DNA of 64,000 nt, taken from assembly GCA_965662545.1 (NCBI GenBank), contig CBFIHZ010000020.1, forward strand, positions 1 through 64,000. The letters run 5' to 3'. This DNA is from CPC320 sp002684375. GTDB lineage: Bacteria; Pseudomonadota; Alphaproteobacteria; Rhodobacterales; Rhodobacteraceae. The stretch's first letter is position 1; the number at the start of each line of letters is the position of its first letter. The notes under the pieces are model-generated. The model had not been told where the DNA came from. It worked only from the letters and a program-made list of their open reading frames with translations, and ran no database searches. Positions 17,138 through 24,506 of this stretch are shown piece by piece. The translations under genes were made by a program, and so were the position numbers.

Positions 17138-17251
17138 ATGCCCCAACAAATTTGGTTGTTGAACAAAAAGTCCCTTTTGGCGTGTGTGTATGCCCCGCGC
17201 AATCGGGCGGCTGGTATATCTTTTGAGGCGCTGCGGCGCGGAGCGTATTAA
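17138..17251 (+). CDS. 37-residue coupled small ORF between livF and livH
   Basis: The frame runs from ATG 17138 to TAA 17249-17251 and encodes MPQQIWLLNKKSLLACVYAP followed by RNRAAGISFEALRRGAY. GGAGG lies seven bases upstream of the ATG, overlapping the end of livF. The stop shares its last base with the livH start (TAATG), so ribosomes finishing this frame are placed to initiate livH. It has a short hydrophobic stretch and many basic residues. I recognise no family. It may be a leader for coupling or a small membrane-associated peptide. Confidence 0.5.
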   Translation: MPQQIWLLNKKSLLACVYAPRNRAAGISFEALRRGAY

Positions 17252-18261
17252 TGGATTTTCTGAATGCAATTATAGCCCTGTGCAATTACGTAATTGTTCC
17301 CAGCGTGACCTATGGCAGTCAACTGGCACTTGGGGCTTTGGGCGTGACGCTCATTTACAGTATTTTGCGGTTTTCCAATTTTGCCCACGGCGACACGATG
17401 GCCTTTGGCGCAACAGTGACCATTCTGGTCACGTGGTTTTTTCAGGCCAACGGTATCGGTTTGGGGCCATTGCCAACCGCTCTGTTGGCGCTGCCGTTCG
17501 GTATTCTCGGCTGCGTTGCGCTGGTGCTGCTTACCGATCGCCTGGTCTATCGATTTTATCGCGCCCAAAAAGCCAAGCCGGTTATTTTGGTGATCGTCTC
17601 AATGGGGGTGATGTTCATCATGAACGGTTTGGTCCGGTTTATTCTGGGTCCGGGAAACCGCACAATTACAGATGGTGAGCGGTTTATTATCTCAGCGCGC
17701 GAGTTCAAATCCATGACCGGGTTGCGTGAGGGACTGGCGCTGAAAACCACCCAAGGCATCACAGTTATTACGGCTGTTGTTGTTGTCGTGGCGCTGTTTT
17801 GGTTTCTCAACAAGACACGCACCGGAAAATCCATGCGCGCCTATTCGGATAATGAAGATTTAGCACTATTGTCAGGGATCAACCCTGAACGGGTAGTGAT
17901 GGTGACTTGGCTAATTGTTGCCAGTTTGGCAACGGTGGCGGGTGTGCTCTACGGTTTGGACAAATCCTTCAAACCATTCACCTATATGCTGTTACTTCTG
18001 CCTATTTTTGCCTCTGCTATTGTTGGCGGATTGGGTAATCCGGTCGGTGCAATTGCCGGTGGATTTCTCATTGCTTTTTCGGAAGTAACAATCACTTATG
18101 CTTGGAAAAAAGTTCTGGTTTATGCGTTGCCCGAACCCTTGGAACCGACGGGTTTGGTGCAATTACTCAGTACAGATTACAAATACGCGGTGAGTTTTTC
18201 CTTGCTTGTTTTGGTCCTTTTATTCCGTCCCACAGGCCTTTTCAGGGGGAAATCAGTATGA
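17251..18261 (+). CDS. livH: Branched-chain amino-acid type ABC transporter permease LivH
   Basis: This is an inner-membrane permease of 336 residues with about eight hydrophobic segments. Typical LivH elements are seen near the N-terminus (ALGALGVTLIYSILRFSNFAHGD) and in the EAA-like loop TGKSMRAYSDNEDLALLSGIN. No independent ribosome site precedes its ATG, which overlaps the stop of the 37-codon frame, so its translation probably depends on that upstream frame. It overlaps livM by four bases. Confidence 0.94.
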   Translation: MDFLNAIIALCNYVIVPSVTYGSQLALGALGVTLIYSILRFSNFAHGDTMAFGATVTILVTWFFQANGIGLGPLPTALLALPFGILGCVALVLLTDRLVYRFYRAQKAKPVILVIVSMGVMFIMNGLVRFILGPGNRTITDGERFIISAREFKSMTGLREGLALKTTQGITVITAVVVVVALFWFLNKTRTGKSMRAYSDNEDLALLSGINPERVVMVTWLIVASLATVAGVLYGLDKSFKPFTYMLLLLPIFASAIVGGLGNPVGAIAGGFLIAFSEVTITYAWKKVLVYALPEPLEPTGLVQLLSTDYKYAVSFSLLVLVLLFRPTGLFRGKSV

Positions 18262-19562
18262 CAGACCGCATGAGAACGTCCGGCCTGTTCGCCCTTGTTG
18301 TTGTCTTGATTCTGGCAACCGGGCTGTTGCAAAGTTGGAATTCGGCGCTTTTGATCCTCAATATGGGATTAATCAGTGCGATTATGGCGCTGGGTGTCAA
18401 TCTGCAATGGGGTTTTGCAGGCCTGTTTAACGTGGGTATTATGGGGTTTGCAGCGCTTGGCGGATTGGCCACTGTACTGATTTCCATGCCCCCCGTCCCC
18501 GAAGCATGGACAGCGGGTGGTCCGCGCGTGTTACTTGGGGTGCTGATCGGCGCCGCCACATTAAGTGCTGCCATTTTAGGATATCAAAGACTGCCAGCCG
18601 GCCCGACCCGTGCCCTGGGTCTGATATTGTTTTTAATAATTGGCTTTTTTGTGTTTCGTTGGGTGTTTGACCCGGGTGTCAAAGCGGTTGAGGCGATCAA
18701 CCCAGCTGGAACCGGCTATCTTGGCGGCCTTGGTTTGCCAGTGCTATTGGCTTGGCCGCTCGGAGGGCTTTTGGCGGCCGGGGCCGCTTGGGTGATCGGG
18801 AAAACTGCGTTGGGACTACGCTCGGATTATCTGGCAATTGCGACCCTCGGGATCGCCGAAATTATCGTTGCGATGATGAAGAACGAGGATTGGCTCGCGC
18901 GCGGTGTCAAGAATGTTACCGGCATTCCGCGCCCGGTACCCTATGAGGTTTCACTACAAAATAATGCCGGCTTTAACGCCTCAGCGCAAAGTCTTGGGCT
19001 TGATCCGGTTGTCGCCTCGTCACTTTATGTCAAACTCAGCTATTCGATTTTATTTGCCGTGGTACTGCTGGTATTGTTGTGGCTGGCACAACGCGCCTTA
19101 AAAAGCCCTTGGGGCCGCATGATGCGGGCCATACGCGACAATGAAGTCGCGGCCGAAGCGATGGGCAAAGATGTCACCGCACGTCATTTACAGGTCTTTA
19201 TTTTGGGGTCGGCAATCTGTGGCATTGCCGGTGCGATGATGACGACACTCGACGGGCAATTGACCCCCGGTAGCTATCAACCGATCCGCTATACATTTTT
19301 GATCTGGGTGATGGTCATTGTCGGAGGCTCAGGCAACAATCTGGGCGCTGTTTTAGGTGGTTTTGTGATCTGGTTTTTCTGGGTTCAGGTCGAGCCCATT
19401 GGCCAATTATTGATGACAGTGGCCACGATGGGTCTGGATGACAGCAGCGCATTAAAACTGCACCTGCTCGACAGTGTCGCCCATATGCGTTTGCTGACTA
19501 TGGGGTTGATCTTGTTACTGGTCTTGAGGTTCAGCCCACGCGGTTTATTGCCTGAAAAGTGA
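18258..19562 (+). CDS. livM: Branched-chain amino-acid type ABC transporter permease LivM
   Basis: This is the second inner-membrane permease, about 434 residues. It shows a LivM-like MGLISAIMALGVNLQWGFAGLFNVG segment, the cytoplasmic loop SPWGRMMRAIRDNEVAAEAMGK and a C-terminal LLLVLRFSPRGLLPEK. I place the start at ATG 18258, with AGGGGG eight bases upstream and an ATGA overlap with livH. Upstream extension of the frame to 18102 lies inside livH and is not real. The long insert near residues 75-160 adds hydrophobic segments, so it exceeds the E. coli length slightly. Confidence 0.94.
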   Translation: MTDRMRTSGLFALVVVLILATGLLQSWNSALLILNMGLISAIMALGVNLQWGFAGLFNVGIMGFAALGGLATVLISMPPVPEAWTAGGPRVLLGVLIGAATLSAAILGYQRLPAGPTRALGLILFLIIGFFVFRWVFDPGVKAVEAINPAGTGYLGGLGLPVLLAWPLGGLLAAGAAWVIGKTALGLRSDYLAIATLGIAEIIVAMMKNEDWLARGVKNVTGIPRPVPYEVSLQNNAGFNASAQSLGLDPVVASSLYVKLSYSILFAVVLLVLLWLAQRALKSPWGRMMRAIRDNEVAAEAMGKDVTARHLQVFILGSAICGIAGAMMTTLDGQLTPGSYQPIRYTFLIWVMVIVGGSGNNLGAVLGGFVIWFFWVQVEPIGQLLMTVATMGLDDSSALKLHLLDSVAHMRLLTMGLILLLVLRFSPRGLLPEK

Positions 19563-19685
19563 ATTTGACTACGACTGGTTTGGTCTTGTTGCGAATATAC
19601 ACAAAAAATTAACCTCTAATATGTAGCTTGGACGGGAACAGAGCAGCGAGTGTTGGCTTTGTTTTATTTTCCTCCCAGTTAAACT

Positions 19686-19714
19686 GGCTGCGCCTTGACG
19701 GTGCAGCCTTTTTT
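19686..19714 (+). terminator. Intrinsic terminator 1 downstream of livM
   Basis: GGCTGCGCC and GGTGCAGCC pair (one mismatch) around TTGAC and are followed by six Ts. It lies 124 bases beyond the livM stop and would end the liv operon or a short RNA of its own. Confidence 0.75.
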
Positions 19715-19810
19715 ATATCGACGTCTCACAATTTCTTATTGACCGCTCTGATCGAAATAAGTAGCGTGTGGAGCATAATAGTCGGCGAGTTCGACAGGGA
19801 GCATGGAAGA

Positions 19811-19838
19811 GAGAGCCTTTTGGCTCTTTTTTCTTTTT
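19811..19838 (+). terminator. Intrinsic terminator 2 upstream of the ialB-like gene
   Basis: AGAGCC-TTTT-GGCTCT forms a six-base stem followed by TTTTTCTTTTTT. It is oriented plus, lies 97 bases after the first terminator and 108 bases before the next gene, and has no ORF in front of it. Confidence 0.7.
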
Positions 19839-19945
19839 TGAGATATGTGTGACGTGGTTTGAATGAAAAATGACGCTTGAAATCAGAGTATTCTTGTATT
19901 CTTTTTCTTGATAAAACTATAGATGGACCAAAAGGTAAAAACCAT

Positions 19946-20539
19946 ATGCCTAAAATTTTTGTCGTGATCGCCATAATCTGGTCTTTGATGACAGGGGCTC
20001 AGGTAACCGCCCAAACGGATGACAGCCCTGTACCAAAACCGCCAGAACTGGCAATGGGCACGACGGAGGGCGAACCGCAAATGGGTCAACCCTACACCGC
20101 TGAAAAAGTTGGCAGCTGGGAGCGGCGCTGCGTACGCACCGAGCCGGATCAGACGGACGATCCCTGTCAACTTTATCAATTGTTGGAAGATGATCTTGGT
20201 AATGCTGTGTCAGAGATTACCTTGTTTAAGCTCGATACCGGCGGGCAAGCGGTGGCCGGTGCAACCATTATCGTTCCTTTGGAAACTTTGTTAACTGAAC
20301 AACTTAAACTGCGGGTCGACGAAAGCCCGGCCCGAATTTACCCTTTTTCTTTTTGCACGTCAGTCGGCTGTATTGCGCGTATCGGACTGACCGCAGACGA
20401 TATCAAAAGTTTCAAACGCGGCGCCGGGGCCCGTTTGTCTTTGGTACCGGTTGCCGCGCCAGACCAGTTGGTAATTTTAAAAATGCCCCTTGATGGGTTC
20501 AGCGTTAGCTATTCAAAAATTAGCCCGCTCAAGGAATAA
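19946..20539 (+). CDS. Invasion-associated locus B (IalB) family protein
   Basis: This is a 197-residue exported protein. A signal peptide (MPKIFVVIAIIWSLMTGAQVTAQ) precedes a domain with the IalB pattern: VGSWERRCVRTEPDQTDDPCQLYQLL, VPLETLL and FSFCTSVGCIARIGLT, with four conserved-looking cysteines. Family members are periplasmic or outer-membrane associated in alphaproteobacteria; the name comes from Bartonella and no invasion role is implied here. The start at ATG 19946 is set by the signal peptide, with AAGG nearby. It is convergent with lpxB. Confidence 0.88.
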   Translation: MPKIFVVIAIIWSLMTGAQVTAQTDDSPVPKPPELAMGTTEGEPQMGQPYTAEKVGSWERRCVRTEPDQTDDPCQLYQLLEDDLGNAVSEITLFKLDTGGQAVAGATIIVPLETLLTEQLKLRVDESPARIYPFSFCTSVGCIARIGLTADDIKSFKRGAGARLSLVPVAAPDQLVILKMPLDGFSVSYSKISPLKE

Positions 20540-20572
20540 CGCACGCTGTACGCCGCTACGGTACGGCACAGC

Positions 20573-21778
20573 CTACCCTTCACCGTTTGACGCTCCTAAT
20601 CCGGACAAGGTGGCCTGTGCAGCCCTGATACCGGGTTTTGTGCCGCCCTGCCCCAATTTAGCCATCGTGCGTTGCATTGCACTGTGCTGCGCTTCGGGGT
20701 TCGACAGCAATGCACACAGCGCGGGGACAATTTTATCAGGCCGGCAATTGGCGCCGATAAACTCGGGCACCACGCGGGTTTCCGAAACCAGATTGACCAA
20801 AGTTACGGTATCGACCCGCAACATTCGACTGATAATTTGTCGCGACAACCACGCCATGTCATAAGCAATCACCATCGGAGTTGCGGCGGCTGCCAGTTCA
20901 AGCGACACCGTGCCAGAGGCCGCCAGAGCAACGTCCGCGGCGGCAAAAGCCGCGCGTTTATCCCTGTGAGCAGTTTCGACCAAATGCGCTAGCGTCTGCG
21001 TCTGTGTCCGTGTCGCTGCCTTTGGACCTACAACGATTGGCTTGCCAGGCCAATCCGCAACAGTTGTTCGCACCTGACTTTCAACGGCCGACACCGTCGG
21101 CACAACCACCCGAAGCGCAGGATGCTGCCGGATAAGCGCCGCGACTGCGCCCCTAAAGATAGGCAGCAGACGACGCACCTCAGACCGTCGCGATCCTGGC
21201 AGAACCAACAGTAATGGGGCCCCCTCAATATTATGCGTCTTGCGAAAGACTGCGATCTCGGATGGTGTTGCCTGAGGGTCAGTGACAACCGGATGTCCCA
21301 CGAAATCGCATCGCATACCAGCGGCGCGCATATAGGGCGGCTCAAACGGAAACAGCGCCAGCACCTGATCGATATAGGGGGCCATTTTTTCCGCCCGCTT
21401 CGGTCGCCATGCCCAGACCGTTGGGGCCACATAATGCACTGTGCGAATAGAACTGCGTGCTTTGACTTTTTGCGCCACGCGCAGATTAAATTCGGGCAAA
21501 TCAATGGTAATCAAAACGTCCGGTTGGAACTGTAATACCGCCTCAACGGTTTGCTGAATACGGCGCTTTAGTGCGTGATATTGCATTAAAATTTCACCGA
21601 TGCCCATAATGCTGATTTGGTCCATTGGAAACAGGCTTGTCAGGCCCTGCCCAATCATCCCACTACCGCCCAGACCTGCAAACTGAACCTGTTTTCCAAC
21701 CAAATGTTGAAGACCTTTCATCAATTCAGCGCCCAGTTTGTCGCCAGAGGCTTCACCGGCAATGATAAATACCTTCAC
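20573..21778 (-). CDS. lpxB: Lipid-A-disaccharide synthase
   Basis: This enzyme joins UDP-2,3-diacylglucosamine and lipid X to make the lipid A disaccharide. It is a GT-B-type glycosyltransferase of 401 residues, beginning VFIIAGEASGDKLGAELM and containing GHPVV, LLLVLPGSRRSEV and a C-terminal SGTVSLELAAAATPMVIAY. The start is GTG 21778 with GGAG upstream, two bases after the lpxI stop. It is the last gene of the envelope cluster. Confidence 0.96.
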   Translation of the reverse strand: MKVFIIAGEASGDKLGAELMKGLQHLVGKQVQFAGLGGSGMIGQGLTSLFPMDQISIMGIGEILMQYHALKRRIQQTVEAVLQFQPDVLITIDLPEFNLRVAQKVKARSSIRTVHYVAPTVWAWRPKRAEKMAPYIDQVLALFPFEPPYMRAAGMRCDFVGHPVVTDPQATPSEIAVFRKTHNIEGAPLLLVLPGSRRSEVRRLLPIFRGAVAALIRQHPALRVVVPTVSAVESQVRTTVADWPGKPIVVGPKAATRTQTQTLAHLVETAHRDKRAAFAAADVALAASGTVSLELAAAATPMVIAYDMAWLSRQIISRMLRVDTVTLVNLVSETRVVPEFIGANCRPDKIVPALCALLSNPEAQHSAMQRTMAKLGQGGTKPGIRAAQATLSGLGASNGEG

Positions 21779-21779
21779 C

Positions 21780-22586
21780 TCATATCTCCTGGGCTATAAG
21801 AAACAACCCAAACTGAGCCACCAGTGCGCGCGTCTGTTCCGGCTCTAAAAGCAGAACGCGCCCGGCGTCTATGGCCAGACCGGCCAGTCCTGCCGCCTGC
21901 ACTGCCCGTATGGTATCAGGTCCAATTGCAGGCATATCCACCCGTAGGTCCTGCCCTGATTTTGGCGTTTTGATTAGAACGCCGCCCTGCCCTCGCCGCA
22001 GATGTGAGGGAGTTTGCCCAACAAAACGAAGCAGTGCATCGGTGCCCTGCAATGTCTCAATTCCAAGGCACAGGCCATTTTCAAATACGGTGCTTTGCCC
22101 GATATCGGCATCTGAGAGCAACCCCAGCAAAGCTCGCCCCTTTTCAATATCCTCATGGTGCTTTGACTGGGGGACCACTTGCGACAATATCCCTGCCTTT
22201 GCGGTCATCTCAGGTAAGAGCTCATGAGCGCCGCACACCGTAAACCCATGAGATTCGAACAAATCGATGACAAACCGCAGCAGGCCGTCATCCCCAAGTT
22301 GCAAGGCCGCCACAAGCTGCGGCGAAATTTGGCGCATAAAGGCATCGAAATTTTCAGGGTTTAACGCCGGCCGGTACATTGAGCCTGCCATAACCACCCG
22401 TCGAATACCGCGCTCTTTCAGAACCGCAAACAACTTTCCAAGCCGCTCAAAACTGTGGTCTTCCGTCCGGCCTGGCAGGCTGTGGTTGATGCCGGTAAAG
22501 GTAATACAAAGCGCCTCTGGATAGGCGCGCGCCAAGTCTGGTGGCAAAGCACCCGCACCGCTTAATATGGCCAAGTCCAAAGCCAT
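21780..22586 (-). CDS. lpxI: UDP-2,3-diacylglucosamine pyrophosphatase LpxI
   Basis: This is the alphaproteobacterial replacement for LpxH. It hydrolyses UDP-2,3-diacylglucosamine to lipid X. The 268-residue protein shows the LpxI (DUF1009) features: an N-terminal LAILSGAGALPPDLA, a central GFTVCGAHELLPEMTAKAG and a C-terminal GQGGVLIKTPKSGQDLRVDMPAIGP region. It sits between lpxA and lpxB, spaced by three and one bases. No lpxH-like gene is in the window. Confidence 0.94.
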   Translation of the reverse strand: MALDLAILSGAGALPPDLARAYPEALCITFTGINHSLPGRTEDHSFERLGKLFAVLKERGIRRVVMAGSMYRPALNPENFDAFMRQISPQLVAALQLGDDGLLRFVIDLFESHGFTVCGAHELLPEMTAKAGILSQVVPQSKHHEDIEKGRALLGLLSDADIGQSTVFENGLCLGIETLQGTDALLRFVGQTPSHLRRGQGGVLIKTPKSGQDLRVDMPAIGPDTIRAVQAAGLAGLAIDAGRVLLLEPEQTRALVAQFGLFLIAQEI

Positions 22587-22589
22587 AGA

Positions 22590-23402
22590 TCAGCTCGGCG
22601 TCAAAAAGGATCGGTCACTATGACCCAAAACAAACTCTACGATATCCTGAACATAGGCCGAGGTGGTTTCATCGCCGAGCTTTTTGGTGCGCTCCAAAAA
22701 TGTCCCATCGCCTTGCGCCAGCATCTGAAACGCTGCGCGCAAGGCGGTTATATCCATTCGGTCAACCCCTTTGCGTTTCAAACCAACAAGGTTCAAGCCA
22801 TCCAACGCACCCCGGGGGCCCTGAACCAGACCATATGGGATAACATCATTTGTGACCATTGTTACCGCGCCGACAATCGCACCGCGACCTATACGGACAA
22901 ATTGGTGAATGCCTGAAAGACCGCCAATGATAACGTCATCCTCGATGATGCAATGGCCGGCCAATGCGGCGCTGTTCACCACGATAACCCGATCACCGAT
23001 CTGGGCATCATGCGCGACATGACAGCCTGCCATAAACAGCCCATCATCCCCAATTTTAGTCACACCGCCGCCGCCATCGGTACCGGTATTCATCGTCACA
23101 TGTTCCCGAATGCGATTGCGCTTACCGATCACAAGTCGTGTTTTTTCGCCATTAAACTTGAGATCTTGCGGAATTTCGCCAATCACCGAAAACGGAAAAA
23201 TCGTCGTGTCTTGACCAATTGTCGTCTGTCCCGCGATCACAACGTGACTTTTTAATTCGACACCAGCCTTCAACACCACATTCGGACCAATATGACAAAA
23301 CGGCCCAACCCTACAATCGGGCGCAATCACCGCGCCCGCTTCAATCACTGCGCTTGGATGAATATTGACAGTCTCGTCCTCTGCGCGGGTCCTGTCAGTC
23401 AT
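22590..23402 (-). CDS. lpxA: UDP-N-acetylglucosamine O-acyltransferase
   Basis: This is the first enzyme of lipid A synthesis, transferring a hydroxyacyl chain from acyl carrier protein to UDP-GlcNAc. It is a left-handed beta-helix trimer with hexapeptide repeats from NIHPSAVIEAGAVI on. The catalytic His lies in GCHVAHDAQIGD, and HQFVRIG is also present. At 270 residues it is slightly longer than usual because of about 12 extra N-terminal residues. AGGAG precedes ATG 23402, supporting that start. It overlaps fabZ by eight bases. Confidence 0.96.
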   Translation of the reverse strand: MTDRTRAEDETVNIHPSAVIEAGAVIAPDCRVGPFCHIGPNVVLKAGVELKSHVVIAGQTTIGQDTTIFPFSVIGEIPQDLKFNGEKTRLVIGKRNRIREHVTMNTGTDGGGGVTKIGDDGLFMAGCHVAHDAQIGDRVIVVNSAALAGHCIIEDDVIIGGLSGIHQFVRIGRGAIVGAVTMVTNDVIPYGLVQGPRGALDGLNLVGLKRKGVDRMDITALRAAFQMLAQGDGTFLERTKKLGDETTSAYVQDIVEFVLGHSDRSFLTPS

Positions 23403-23871
23403 CTGCCGGCTCCTGCGGCATATCCATCATCGCGGTAAACTCGGCCTCAGCAGCCATTTCCCCCTCGACAGTGGCCACACCGCCAAATTTCCAAACCTTA
23501 CCCCCGGGTTTGCCGCGCAGTGTTGTCATGCGCATTTCCAAAACATCGCCTGGAATGACTTTACGCCGGAACTTACACTTATCAATTGCCATAAAATAAA
23601 TCAGCATGTTTTTATCAGCCAGATCCAGTGCAGTTCCCACCATAACCCCCGCGGTCTGCGCCATTGCCTCGACAATGGTAACGCCGGGCATAATGGGTGC
23701 ACCGGGAAAATGGCCTTGAAAATGTGGCTCATTCATCGAGACATTTTTGATCCCGGTTGCAGATTTATAGCCATCTATTTCAAGCACTTTATCCACAAGC
23801 AGGAACGGATAGCGATGCGGCAATATCCGTTGGATAAGTTGAATATCCGCACTCAAAACGGGTGAAGTCAT
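23395..23871 (-). CDS. fabZ: 3-hydroxyacyl-ACP dehydratase FabZ
   Basis: This enzyme dehydrates (3R)-hydroxyacyl-ACP in fatty-acid elongation and shares substrate with LpxA. It is a hot-dog-fold protein of 158 residues. It contains ILPHRYPFLLVDKVLEID with the catalytic His, FQGHFPGAPIMPGVTIVEAMAQ with the catalytic Glu, and a C-terminal half of normal length. It lies between skp and lpxA, the usual order in proteobacteria. Confidence 0.97.
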   Translation of the reverse strand: MTSPVLSADIQLIQRILPHRYPFLLVDKVLEIDGYKSATGIKNVSMNEPHFQGHFPGAPIMPGVTIVEAMAQTAGVMVGTALDLADKNMLIYFMAIDKCKFRRKVIPGDVLEMRMTTLRGKPGGKVWKFGGVATVEGEMAAEAEFTAMMDMPQEPADD

Positions 23872-23935
23872 ACTGGGATCCGATCCTTGTTCTTACGAGA
23901 GTAATATCTATCAAGCCCTTGAAAGCGGGACAAGC

Positions 23936-24499
23936 TTACTCTTTGCCCGCCCCGGAACTGGTTTTGCCATCCCCGAGAAACGCATCGATCCTTTCGATGG
24001 CCACATCCGTAAGATTTATGGCGTCATTCCAGATAAAGGCATAGCGCTGCTCAATGATTACATCAGCGCCGGTGTCGCGCATCAATGTCTCGAAAACCGG
24101 ACCGGTCGCGGACATTAATATCATTTGATCCTTGCGGCGCTGCTCCATGCGCCTTTGATTTTTGGCTTGTTGTTGGTTTGAAATAAGTTGGACTTTTTCG
24201 TCAAAATTCGCTGCCAGAACTCTAAATTCATCGGCGTTCATCGAACTGCGTTGTTTCGTCAGGCTCGCTTCTTCCAATTCCAACTCTTGCAAAAGGCGTT
24301 TATTGTCGGCGATCTGTAATTGCTCCATCTGGCGCAATTCAGATGCAAGCCGGCGGCCGTATAATGTTTCACTTAGCACGCGCTGTTTATCAATGATGAT
24401 CACCGAGGTGCGCGGCAGGGTGTCTGTTTGCGCCCAACCATACGCCACAGTTATGACCATTAAAACGATCCAAGTGGTCAGGATGCGAATTGTGGTCAT
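23936..24499 (-). CDS. skp: OmpH/Skp-family periplasmic chaperone
   Basis: This is a periplasmic holdase that carries unfolded outer-membrane proteins to BamA. The 187-residue protein has a signal sequence (MTTIRILTTWIVLMVITVAYGWAQ) followed by a beta-strand segment SVIIIDKQRVL. A long charged coiled coil spans residues 55-140, and a short C-terminal strand segment follows. I place the start at ATG 24499, with GAGGG seven bases upstream. That ribosome site overlaps the bamA stop. Longer in-frame extensions run into bamA and are not credible. Confidence 0.9.
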   Translation of the reverse strand: MTTIRILTTWIVLMVITVAYGWAQTDTLPRTSVIIIDKQRVLSETLYGRRLASELRQMEQLQIADNKRLLQELELEEASLTKQRSSMNADEFRVLAANFDEKVQLISNQQQAKNQRRMEQRRKDQMILMSATGPVFETLMRDTGADVIIEQRYAFIWNDAINLTDVAIERIDAFLGDGKTSSGAGKE

Positions 24500-24506
24500 A
24501 ATACCC

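Larger units (their letters stand above)
19563..19945. other. Non-coding stretch with two terminators after livM
   Basis: No ORF is supported here. The stretch contains two intrinsic terminators in the plus direction, 97 bases apart. Before the first is a TTTTCCTCCCAG tract that could pair with ribosome-binding sites. Between them TTGACC at 19739-19744 could be a -35 element. The segments 19625-19714 and 19765-19838 are candidates for small RNAs, but no covariance evidence is available. Confidence 0.4.

Noticed and set aside
18102..18257. Upstream extension of the livM reading frame
   Set aside because: It lies inside livH in another frame, and a strong AGGGGG site with an ATGA overlap marks the start at 18258.
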